7,882 bases of DNA from an uncultured Clostridia bacterium (lineage in GTDB: Bacteria; Bacillota_A; Clostridia; Oscillospirales; Oscillospiraceae): positions 1 to 7,882 of the forward strand of contig CAMVGI010000051.1 of NCBI GenBank assembly GCA_947166955.1. The letters run 5' to 3'. A model generated the notes under the pieces. The model was not told the origin of the DNA and made no database searches. It saw only the letters and a list, made by a program, of their open reading frames with translations. Within the stretch, counting starts at the first letter, position 1; each line of letters begins with the position of its first letter. Shown piece by piece: positions 1 through 7,882 of this stretch. A program made the translations under genes and the position numbers.

Positions 1-73
1 GCGTGTCCTCGTTATTGCGGATGTGCGGGTTCGAGGAGGCGATGAGCTTCAACGCCTTGTAATCACCGGTCAT
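1..73 (-). CDS. rnfD: RnfD, electron transport complex membrane subunit (N-terminal 24 codons only)
   Basis: Only the first 24 codons are inside the window; the gene continues past the left edge. The visible peptide starts MTGDYKALKLIAS and then reads SNPHIRNNEDT. This resembles the RnfD N-terminus, where a K-L-x-x-S-S-x-P-H-I-R segment precedes the first membrane helix. RnfD is a polytopic subunit of the Rnf complex that carries a covalently bound FMN and helps couple electron flow to Na+ or H+ export. The ATG lies 6 bp after the rnfC stop codon. A GGGAG at 85-89, inside the end of rnfC, serves as its ribosome binding site. An in-frame GTG at 77-79, directly after the rnfC stop, is an alternative start with tighter spacing. 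Position after rnfC agrees with the common clostridial rnfCDGEAB order. The call rests on a short peptide plus context. Confidence 0.85.
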   Translation of the reverse strand, partial: MTGDYKALKLIASSNPHIRNNEDT

Positions 74-79
74 ATTCAC

Positions 80-1444
80 TCACGCTCCCTTCTTCTCTTC
101 GGCGGCCTTCGCGGCCTCCGCCGCCGCTTTCTTCTTCGCGGCGTCGTCCTTGACGAGCTGCTTGCCCGCCTTGAACGACTGCGTCAGGTGCAGCCGGCCG
201 GGGCAGATGTACGCGCACGCGCCGCACTCCATGCAGTCCATGATGTGCGCGTCGTTGAGCTCGTCGATCTTCTTCTTCTGAACATACATATAAAGATACA
301 GAGGCTCCAGGTGCATGGGACATGCCTCGACGCAGCGTCCGCAGCGGATGCAGGTCGGGTTGTCCGAGACCTTGTTCTCGTCGCCCGCGAACGCGAGCAG
401 CGCGCCCGTGCCCTTGGCGACGGAGATGTCCGCCGTGTACTGCGCCATACCCATCATCGGGCCGCCGGCGATGAGCTTGAAGGTGTTGTCCTTCAACCCG
501 CCGCAGGCGTCGAACAGGAGGCCCACCGGCGTGCCGATCGGGCACTCGATGTTCTTCGGCTCGACGACGCCGCTGCCGGACACGGTAACGACCTTGCGCA
601 CCACCGGCATACCGGTGGTCATGGCGCGGTAGATCGCGCAGACGGAGTTGATGTTGAACACGGCGCAGCCGATGGCGCTGGGCAGGCCTCCCGGCGGCAC
701 CTGCTTGCCGGTGATCGCCTGGCAGAGCTGTTTCTCGCCGCCCTGCGGGTAGCGCGTGCGCAGCGGCTGGACGACGACGGGCGCCTTCATCTCCGCGATG
801 GTCGCGTTGAGCGACTCGATGCCGTCGGGCTTGTTCATCTCGACGCCGATGATGACCTTGTCGACGCCGAACATCTTGGCAAGATAGCCGCAGCCGCCGA
901 TGATCTCCTTCGGGCGCTCCAGCATGGCGCGATGGTCGCCCGTGATGTACGGCTCGCACTCCGCGCCGTTGATGATGACCGTATCGACCTGGCCGATACC
1001 GCCGGAGATCTTGACGTGGGTCGGGAACGTCGCGCCGCCCATGCCGACGATACCGGCGTTTTTGACGATCTCCACCATCTCCTCCACGGAGAGGAGGTCG
1101 GGATCAGCGGGCGCCTTGACCTCTTCGCTGATCTCGTCCTTGAAATCGTTGTCGATCACGACGGACATGATGTTGCCGCCCATCGAGAACGGACGCGGCT
1201 CCACCGCGACGACCGTACCCGACACGCTCGCGTGGATCGGCGCGCCGAGACCCTTGGTCTCGCCGATCTTCTGGCCGATCTTCACATGGTCGCCCTTCTG
1301 CACGATAGGCGCGCAGGGTGCGCCGAAGTGCATCGACATCGGGATGACGACCTGTTTCGGCGGTGCGAGCTGCTCGATGGCCTTGCCATTGGTCGCGGCC
1401 TTCATGTCGTGGGGATGAACGCCGCCAAAGAACGCTTTTGCCAT
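80..1444 (-). CDS. rnfC: RnfC, ferredoxin:NAD+ oxidoreductase (Rnf) NADH-binding and Fe-S subunit
   Basis: A complete 454-residue protein. RnfC is the peripheral subunit of the membrane-bound Rnf complex. It binds FMN, exchanges electrons with NAD(H) and holds two [4Fe-4S] clusters. The N-terminal GGVHP motif (residues 7-11) and a lipoyl-like fold segment (about 30-85) are typical of the family. Glycine-rich GMGGATFP (134-141) and INGAECEPY (158-166) mark the nucleotide/FMN-binding domain shared with NuoF-type proteins. Two ferredoxin-like cluster motifs follow: C365-x2-C368-x2-C371-x3-C375-P and C404-x2-C407-x2-C410-x3-C414-P. The C-terminus (about 433-454) is a short Lys/Ala/Glu-rich helical tail, far shorter than the long tails of many proteobacterial RnfC proteins. 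The ATG is preceded by GAGGTGA, a good ribosome binding site, and by a strong promoter at 1510-1538. It appears to be the first gene of the operon, with rnfD directly downstream. All expected cysteines are present and there is no sign of damage. Confidence 0.97.
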   Translation of the reverse strand: MAKAFFGGVHPHDMKAATNGKAIEQLAPPKQVVIPMSMHFGAPCAPIVQKGDHVKIGQKIGETKGLGAPIHASVSGTVVAVEPRPFSMGGNIMSVVIDNDFKDEISEEVKAPADPDLLSVEEMVEIVKNAGIVGMGGATFPTHVKISGGIGQVDTVIINGAECEPYITGDHRAMLERPKEIIGGCGYLAKMFGVDKVIIGVEMNKPDGIESLNATIAEMKAPVVVQPLRTRYPQGGEKQLCQAITGKQVPPGGLPSAIGCAVFNINSVCAIYRAMTTGMPVVRKVVTVSGSGVVEPKNIECPIGTPVGLLFDACGGLKDNTFKLIAGGPMMGMAQYTADISVAKGTGALLAFAGDENKVSDNPTCIRCGRCVEACPMHLEPLYLYMYVQKKKIDELNDAHIMDCMECGACAYICPGRLHLTQSFKAGKQLVKDDAAKKKAAAEAAKAAEEKKGA

Positions 1445-1472
1445 TGTCTCACCTCAATTTTACTTCTTAGGT

Positions 1473-1492
1473 ATCGTCGGCGTACCGACAAC
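1473..1492 (-). promoter_or_regulatory. Hairpin with UACG loop in the rnfC mRNA leader
   Basis: In the predicted leader of about 59 nt, the RNA reads GUUGUCGG-UACG-CCGACGAU. This forms an 8-bp stem (five Watson-Crick pairs at the loop end, then two G-U wobbles flanking one U-A pair) closed by a UACG tetraloop of the stable UNCG class. It lies about 20 nt before the ribosome binding site, so it would not mask it directly. It may stabilise the 5' end of the rnf transcript. No ligand-binding riboswitch architecture is visible. The hairpin is read from the sequence; any role is inferred. Confidence 0.4.
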
Positions 1493-1509
1493 GCCCCATA
1501 ATCGGACAG

Positions 1510-1538
1510 ATTATACTTCAAATCCCGCTTGTTTTCAA
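1510..1538 (-). promoter_or_regulatory. Sigma-A type promoter of the rnf operon
   Basis: Read on the minus strand, a -35 box TTGAAA (1533-1538) is followed by a 17-bp spacer and a perfect -10 box TATAAT (1510-1515). Transcription would start near 1503, about 59 nt before the rnfC ATG. The stretch upstream of the -35 box is rich in A and T tracts (about 1541-1567) in an otherwise GC-rich region, so it could act as an UP element. This strength fits a highly expressed energy-conserving complex. Confidence 0.85.
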
Positions 1539-1540
1539 GT

Positions 1541-1567
1541 AAAAACTGCCTTTTGGAAAAAGTTTTT
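1541..1567. repeat. Inverted repeat between the two divergent promoters, possible operator
   Basis: AAAAACT (1541-1547) and AGTTTTT (1561-1567) are perfect 7-bp arms separated by 13 bp. The repeat lies just upstream of the rnf -35 box and about 28 bp upstream of the -35 box of the plus-strand gene. A regulator bound here could affect both promoters. The arms are low-complexity A/T tracts, so the same bases could simply be an UP element or intrinsically bent DNA. Confidence 0.35.
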
Positions 1568-1595
1568 GCCGCAATACTACATCTTCCGCAAGTAT

Positions 1596-1624
1596 TTGCG
1601 TTTTGCCACATTCTATGGTATGAT
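1596..1624 (+). promoter_or_regulatory. Sigma-A type promoter of the DUF975-like gene
   Basis: A -35 box TTGCGT (1596-1601) is followed by a 17-bp spacer and a -10 box TATGAT (1619-1624), one mismatch from consensus. Transcription would start near 1631, leaving a leader of only about 23 nt that contains the ribosome binding site. A second possible -35 (TTGCCA at 1603-1608) is only 10 bp from the -10 box and is too close. Confidence 0.75.
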
Positions 1625-1653
1625 AGCCGCAGAGAAAAAAGGAGTGATCCCCC

Positions 1654-2550
1654 ATGCCTTTGTCCGAAATCGACCGCGCCGAGGTGAAGCGCGAGGCGAG
1701 AGGGCTGCTGCGCAGCGCCTCCGTTTCGCCGTTCAAGCTCATGGCGCTGTTCCTGCTCATCTGCCTCGGACTCGACGAGGTCAGCACCGCCGCGGGCTTC
1801 CTGCTGCGCGGCGCGCTCCCCTTCGACCCCGCCGCGCCGGCGGACGCCCTGCCCGTTATCCCGCGCCTGAGCGGGTTCTCCCTGTGGATGCTGTTCGTCT
1901 CCATTCTGGCGGGGCTTTTGGGGATGGTGCTGCGCGCGGGCTTCGTGCGTTACTGCCTCGGCGTCCACCGCGGGCGGGCGATGCCCTATGAGTCGCTGTT
2001 CGACGCGTTCCCGTTCGCGGGCAAGGTCGTGCTGCTGGCGTTTCTGGAGGGTCTGCTCGCCGCGCTGGGCTTCATGGCGTTTATCTTCCCGGGCATATAC
2101 GTGCTTTTGATCTACTCCCTCGCGATCTTCCGCCTCGTCGAAACGCCGGAGATCAGCGTCTTCGAGGCGATGCGCCGCAGCCGCCTCGACCTGCGCGGGC
2201 GGCTTACGGAGTACTTCGCGCTGCTGCTGAGCTTTCTCCCGCTGCTGCTCCTTCTCGCGGTTCCGGTGGGCCTGCTCGACTTCTACGTGCTGCGAAGCGC
2301 CTTCCCCGACACGCTTGCGGGCAATCTGCTCAACACGCTCGCCTACGGCGTCCTCGCGGGCTGCGCCTCGCTCTACATCGAACCGTACCTCATGCTCGCA
2401 AAGGTCGGCTTCTACCGCCGCGTAACGGAACCGCCGGCGCAGGCGGAGGACGGCGCGGAGCAAAGCGAAGGCTCAGCCGAAGCGTCGGCCGAAAAAAGCG
2501 CGGAACCGTTCGAAAAACCCTCCGATAACGAAGAAAACCGGCTCGATTGA
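1654..2550 (+). CDS. DUF975-like multi-pass membrane protein, function unknown
   Basis: A 298-residue membrane protein. The start is set by AAAGGAGTGAT (1638-1648), almost the full anti-16S match, ending 5 bp before the ATG. A short amphipathic N-terminus (residues 1-25) is followed by about six hydrophobic segments at roughly 28-50, 74-97, 122-142, 143-160, 186-212 and 222-247. The central segment PGIYVLLIYSLAIF (146-159), followed by a helix ending in SVFEAMRRSRLDLRGR (168-183), resembles the conserved core of DUF975 proteins, where a Pro-Gly turn in a membrane helix precedes an E-A-hydrophobic-x-x-S motif. The tail from about 258 is hydrophilic and acidic, rich in Glu, Ala and Ser with repeated SAE triplets, probably disordered and cytoplasmic. 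The gene is monocistronic: its own promoter lies upstream and its stop codon sits inside a terminator hairpin. The family has no established biochemical role that I know of. The coding assignment is firm; the family name is a recognition from memory. Confidence 0.8.
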   Translation: MPLSEIDRAEVKREARGLLRSASVSPFKLMALFLLICLGLDEVSTAAGFLLRGALPFDPAAPADALPVIPRLSGFSLWMLFVSILAGLLGMVLRAGFVRYCLGVHRGRAMPYESLFDAFPFAGKVVLLAFLEGLLAALGFMAFIFPGIYVLLIYSLAIFRLVETPEISVFEAMRRSRLDLRGRLTEYFALLLSFLPLLLLLAVPVGLLDFYVLRSAFPDTLAGNLLNTLAYGVLAGCASLYIEPYLMLAKVGFYRRVTEPPAQAEDGAEQSEGSAEASAEKSAEPFEKPSDNEENRLD

Positions 2551-2562
2551 GCCGGTTTTCTT
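2531..2562. terminator. Bidirectional intrinsic terminator between convergent genes
   Basis: A perfect inverted repeat: a 14-bp left arm (2531-2544, AAGAAAACCGGCTC), a GATT loop (2545-2548) and the complementary right arm (2549-2562). The GC core CCGGCTC is flanked by A-rich sequence on one side and T-rich on the other, so transcripts from either direction end in a U-rich arm (UUUUCUU). It serves the plus-strand DUF975-like gene, whose TGA (2548-2550) begins in the last loop base and ends in the right arm. It also serves the minus-strand thiolase gene, whose stop is 15 bp away at 2577. Confidence 0.92.
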
Positions 2563-2576
2563 ATATTTGAAAGCTA

Positions 2577-3830
2577 TCAGCACTTCTCGAACACGGTCGC
2601 AACGCCCTGACCGCCGCCGATGCACAGCGTGGCGAGGCCCTTCTTCGCCTCGGGACGCTTCTGCATCTCGTGCAGCAGCGTTACGATGATGCGCGCGCCG
2701 GACGCGCCGACGGGGTGGCCGAGCGAGATCGCGCCGCCGTTGACGTTGACCTTGCTCATGTCGAAGCCAAGCTCGCGCGCGACGGCGATGCTCTGCGCCG
2801 CAAACGCCTCGTTCGCCTCGATGAGGTCCATATCCTTGACCTCGAGGCCGGCCTTCTTCATCGCCTGACGGGTCGCGACGACGGGGCCGACGCCCATGAT
2901 CTTCGGGTCGACGCCGCCCTGGCCCCAGCCGATCAGCTTCGCCATGGGCTTGAGGCCGTACTTCTTGACCGCCTCGCCGCTGGCGAGGACGATGGCGGCG
3001 GCGCCGTCGTTGATGCCGGAGGCGTTGCCCGCGGTGACGCGCTGCTGGCCCTTGTCGGCGGCGTCCTTGATGCCGGTTGGCTCAAAGGTGTGCGTGACCT
3101 GCGGCGCGGGGGACTCGGGACCGACGGGGAACGCGCCGCGCAGCGTCGCGAGCTTGTCGAGCGGGGAAAGGCGCGGGAACTCGTCGACCTTGAACTCGAC
3201 GGTCTCCTTCTTGACCTTCACGGGCACGGGAACTATCTCGTCGTTGAAGCGGCCGGACTCGATGGCCGCCTTCGCCTTGGTCTGGGAGGCAAACGCGAAC
3301 TCGTCCTGCTCCTGACGGGTGATGCCCCACACGTCGTTGATGTTCTCGGCGGTGGTGCCCATGTGATAGTTGTTGAACGCGTCCCAAAGGCCGTCCTTGA
3401 TCATCTCGTCGACGACCTTCTTGTCGCCCATGCGGGCGCCCCAGCGCTCCTCGGGGAGCGTGTAGGGAGCGGCGCTCATATTCTCGGTGCCGCCCGCGAC
3501 GACGATGTCCGCGTCGCCCGCGAGGATGGCGCGCGCCGCCTCGATGACGGACTTCATGCCCGAGCCGCAGACCATGCCGACGGTGTAAGCGGGAACGGAG
3601 TACGGCAGACCCGCGCCGATGCCGACCTGACGCGCGACGTTCTGGCCGAGGCCGGCGGTCAGGATGCAACCGAACATCAGCTCGTCGACGTTCTCGGGAG
3701 CGACGTTCGCGCGCTTGAGCGCTTCCTTGACGACGATCGCGCCCAGCTGGGTCGCGGGGACGTCCTTGAGGCTTCCGCCATAGGAACCCACGGCGGTACG
3801 GCAGCAATTGACTACATACAGGTCTTTCAT
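2577..3830 (-). CDS. thlA: Acetyl-CoA acetyltransferase (thiolase)
   Basis: A 417-residue cytoplasmic thiolase that condenses two acetyl-CoA into acetoacetyl-CoA, the first step toward butyryl-CoA in butyrate-forming clostridia. The N-terminal half holds the nucleophilic cysteine in VCGSG (Cys88) and the [15 protein letters not shown] segment (105-119). The C-terminal half holds NEAFAAQ (340-346), [10 protein letters not shown] (371-380, with catalytic His372) and CIGGGQG (403-409, with the second catalytic Cys403). All active-site residues are intact. Typical biosynthetic thiolases have about 392 residues. The excess is an in-frame insert at about 235-264, between LATLRGAF and the conserved [11 protein letters not shown]. 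The ATG has AAGGAG (3838-3843) 7 bp upstream and a promoter at 3889-3917. It is probably transcribed alone: no crt, hbd or bcd gene sits next to it, and a terminator follows. Thiolases of this family can also run in the degradative direction, so the butyrate role is inferred. Confidence 0.96.
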   Translation of the reverse strand: MKDLYVVNCCRTAVGSYGGSLKDVPATQLGAIVVKEALKRANVAPENVDELMFGCILTAGLGQNVARQVGIGAGLPYSVPAYTVGMVCGSGMKSVIEAARAILAGDADIVVAGGTENMSAAPYTLPEERWGARMGDKKVVDEMIKDGLWDAFNNYHMGTTAENINDVWGITRQEQDEFAFASQTKAKAAIESGRFNDEIVPVPVKVKKETVEFKVDEFPRLSPLDKLATLRGAFPVGPESPAPQVTHTFEPTGIKDAADKGQQRVTAGNASGINDGAAAIVLASGEAVKKYGLKPMAKLIGWGQGGVDPKIMGVGPVVATRQAMKKAGLEVKDMDLIEANEAFAAQSIAVARELGFDMSKVNVNGGAISLGHPVGASGARIIVTLLHEMQKRPEAKKGLATLCIGGGQGVATVFEKC

Positions 3831-3858
3831 GTCGTTTCTCCTTATGTTTTAAAGTATG

Positions 3859-3879
3859 GTGGAGCTTTCGCTCTTTCAC
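3859..3879 (-). promoter_or_regulatory. GNRA hairpin in the thiolase mRNA leader
   Basis: The leader RNA contains GUG-AAA-GAGC-GAAA-GCUC-CAC: a 4-bp GC-rich stem capped by a GAAA tetraloop, extended by three more pairs across a 3-nt bulge. It starts a few bases after the predicted transcription start (about 3882) and ends about 15 nt before the ribosome binding site. A 5'-stabilising role is plausible but unproven. Confidence 0.35.
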
Positions 3880-3888
3880 AACGAATCT

Positions 3889-3917
3889 ATTATACACGGG
3901 TTCGGAGGAAAAATCAA
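3889..3917 (-). promoter_or_regulatory. Sigma-A type promoter of the thiolase gene
   Basis: Read on the minus strand, a -35 box TTGATT (3912-3917), a 17-bp spacer and a perfect -10 box TATAAT (3889-3894). Transcription would begin near 3882, giving a leader of about 52 nt. Its presence separates the thiolase from the upstream mfd-foldase genes as an independent unit. Confidence 0.85.
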
Positions 3918-3934
3918 CCGCAAAAAGCCGCAAA
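3918..3934 (-). repeat. Tandem heptamer beside the thiolase -35 box
   Basis: On the minus strand TTTGCGG occurs twice (3928-3934 and 3918-3924) with starts exactly 10 bp apart, one helical turn, and the proximal copy abuts the -35 box. Tandem half-sites in this position often bind an activator that contacts RNA polymerase. I do not recognise the motif, and a chance repeat is possible. Confidence 0.3.
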
Positions 3935-3965
3935 TCGGAGCGCTTTCCGCATCGTTTCCTTCATA

Positions 3966-3983
3966 TTGTTAATGATTTAACGT
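3966..3983. promoter_or_regulatory. Candidate Rex (redox-sensing repressor) operator upstream of thiolase
   Basis: The plus strand reads TTGTTAA-TGAT-TTAACGT. The Rex operator consensus known from Firmicutes and related groups is TTGTTAA-N4-TTAACAA, so 12 of 14 specified bases match; only the last two differ. The site lies in the gap 20 bp past the foldase stop codon, about 50 bp upstream of the thiolase -35 box. Rex is an NAD(H)-binding repressor released at high NADH/NAD+, and thl genes are known members of its regulon in clostridia. The distance is greater than for a simple promoter-blocking repressor. A lone half-site TTGTGAA (minus strand, 3875-3881) sits at the predicted transcription start. 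Confidence 0.55.
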
Positions 3984-4002
3984 TCTCGGTGCAGTTTCTG
4001 CG

Positions 4003-5127
4003 TCATTTCCCCGCGCCGTCCGCGGTCTTGCGCGCGGCGAGCAGCGCGGCGTAGAGAGCGCGGTCGTCGAGCCGCTCGGCGGCGGGCGCAAGCTCCATCT
4101 CCGCGTCGCGGAAAGCGCTCAGAAAGATCACGCTGAAGTACTCCCCGCGCACCGAATCCGCCGCCTCCGCAACGTTGAGCGGCTTGCGGAGGATGATATG
4201 GTAGCCGTACTGCGTTTCGACGAGGTCGCTGATCTCGCCCTCGCGCAGCGCGTGCGCGGCTTCGTCGAACTCCGCGACCATCGTGCCGTGGGTGAAGGTG
4301 TAGCCTTCGGGAGACGTCGCGCGCCCGGGGTCCTCGCTGCGCTCGTCGGCGAGCTGCGCGAAAAGCGTCTCCGGTTCGTCGCTCGCGCGCAGCTGCGCCA
4401 GCAGCGCCTCCGCCTCCGCGCGTTTCCGCTCGCGCGCCTCGCCGGAAAGCGGGGCGTTCGTCGCGGGGTCGACGGTCATCACGAGGATGTGGTCGGCGGT
4501 GATCCAGCCGGACGTCGCGGCGTAGGCGTGCAGCACGTCGTCGTCGGCCCAGAGGGCGGAGCCGGGCGTCATATACGCCTGATAGAGCGCCTGATAGAGA
4601 TAATCCGTGCCCGAAAGGCGGCGGTATCCCGCCTCGCTGACGCCGAGCTTGTAAAGCTCCGCGCGATAGCCGTCCTCGCCGTGCTGCGCGATATATTCGT
4701 CGCGCTGCGCGTCAAGCGCCACCTCCGTTTCGGCTGAGATGTCCACGCCGTACTTCGCCGCGAGGTTCTCCAGCACCATCTCCTGCTTCAACAGCGCAAG
4801 CACGTCCTCGCGGATGAAGTCGTGCAGCGTCTTTTCGCCCTCGACCCTGGTGTCCCACTCCGCCGCGACGTTCATGCCGTAGGCGCTCTCGACGTTGTCG
4901 CACGCCTTGCCGAGCCAAAAGGCGTACAGCTCCGCGCTGACGCTGTTTCCGTCCAGCGTGGCGACGATCTCGTCCGGCGCGACGCCCGTCGCCGCATAGG
5001 TGACGCCCTGTTCGAGCTGCGCCGCCGTAAACGGCGGCGGCGCGGGGGTAAAGCGTATCACGGCGAGCGCCGCGACCGTGCCGAGCGCGGCGGCAAGCAG
5101 CGCGGAGAGGATTCTGTCTTTCCACAT
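4003..5127 (-). CDS. Membrane-anchored peptidyl-prolyl isomerase/foldase of the PrsA/SurA (PpiC) type
   Basis: A 374-residue extracytoplasmic folding factor. The N-terminus (MWKDR, then a hydrophobic helix at about 6-24) is a signal anchor. There is no cysteine lipobox, so it is not the usual PrsA lipoprotein. A helical SurA-like chaperone segment spans about 52-200. The parvulin (PpiC) isomerase domain follows at about 210-316, with ADHILV (His213), SEDPGRATSPEG (264-275), HGTMVAEFDEAA (280-291), GEISDLVET (297-305) and YGYHIILRKP (307-316, His310). These are the usual parvulin landmarks, including both conserved histidines. The C-terminal helix is charged. The ATG has AGAAGGA (5136-5142) upstream and follows mfd by 18 bp, so the two are surely co-transcribed; mfd followed by a PpiC protein is a common order in Firmicutes. 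No clear terminator follows it. Substrates cannot be inferred from sequence. Confidence 0.9.
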   Translation of the reverse strand: MWKDRILSALLAAALGTVAALAVIRFTPAPPPFTAAQLEQGVTYAATGVAPDEIVATLDGNSVSAELYAFWLGKACDNVESAYGMNVAAEWDTRVEGEKTLHDFIREDVLALLKQEMVLENLAAKYGVDISAETEVALDAQRDEYIAQHGEDGYRAELYKLGVSEAGYRRLSGTDYLYQALYQAYMTPGSALWADDDVLHAYAATSGWITADHILVMTVDPATNAPLSGEARERKRAEAEALLAQLRASDEPETLFAQLADERSEDPGRATSPEGYTFTHGTMVAEFDEAAHALREGEISDLVETQYGYHIILRKPLNVAEAADSVRGEYFSVIFLSAFRDAEMELAPAAERLDDRALYAALLAARKTADGAGK

Positions 5128-5145
5128 TTCGGGTTTCCTTCTCTC

Positions 5146-7882
<2,737 letters not shown>

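Noticed and set aside
23..1501. A long open frame on the plus strand opposite rnfC, rich in Arg, Asp, His and Leu
   Set aside because: It lies antisense to a clear rnfC, has the composition expected of a reverse frame in GC-rich DNA, shows no recognisable domain and has no convincing ribosome binding site.
1603..1624. TTGCCA (1603-1608) as the -35 box for the plus-strand gene
   Set aside because: It is only 10 bp from the -10 box; TTGCGT at 1596-1601 gives the optimal 17 bp.
2670..3980. A 436-codon open frame on the plus strand opposite the thiolase gene
   Set aside because: It is antisense to an intact thiolase, with reverse-frame composition (many Asp, Arg, His, Leu), and no start signal or domain.
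3935..4002. Terminator for the mfd-foldase transcript
   Set aside because: Only weak stems were found on the minus strand (for example CGGA-AAGCGC-TCCG near 3937-3950, and a 5-bp AT-rich stem in the Rex-like site) and none has a strong GC stem directly followed by a U tract.

Overview
The window holds a GC-rich bacterial chromosome segment, roughly 60-65% GC by eye. Gene content and order point to an anaerobic member of the Clostridia: an Rnf operon that begins with rnfC, a ThlA-type acetyl-CoA acetyltransferase, a DUF975-type membrane protein, and an mfd followed by a PrsA/PpiC-type foldase. Ribosome binding sites are strong (AAGGAG type), and the promoters match the sigma-A consensus with 17-bp spacers. 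The genus cannot be read from the sequence alone.

Layout, left to right. (1) Positions 1-1444, minus strand: the first codons of rnfD (cut by the window edge) and a complete rnfC, forming the start of an rnf operon that runs leftward out of the window. (2) Positions 1445-1653: a divergent control region. It carries a near-consensus promoter for rnfC on the minus strand and another for the DUF975-like gene on the plus strand, with an AT-rich centre containing an inverted repeat. (3) Positions 1654-2550, plus strand: a six-helix membrane protein of unknown function. (4) Positions 2531-2562: a perfect 14-bp hairpin that can terminate both this gene and the convergent thiolase gene. (5) Positions 2577-3830, minus strand: thiolase, with an insertion of about 25 residues in its CoA-binding loop domain. 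(6) Positions 3831-4002: thiolase control region with its own promoter, a tandem heptamer beside the -35 box, a leader hairpin, and a near-consensus Rex (NADH/NAD+ sensor) operator farther upstream. (7) Positions 4003-7882, minus strand: a membrane-anchored PpiC foldase and, 18 bp upstream of it, mfd, whose 5' end lies beyond the right edge.

How the genes may fit together. Rnf couples reduced-ferredoxin oxidation to NAD+ reduction and ion pumping. Thiolase opens the acetyl-CoA to butyryl-CoA route, which consumes NADH. A Rex-type site upstream of thl would tie carbon flow to the NADH/NAD+ ratio, which makes biological sense but is inferred from sequence. mfd and the foldase are housekeeping genes in an order common in Firmicutes. 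I found no mobile element, CRISPR array, tRNA or rRNA, and no evidence of a wholly new system. The most interesting signals are regulatory (the Rex-like site and the divergent rnf promoter region), together with the thiolase insertion.
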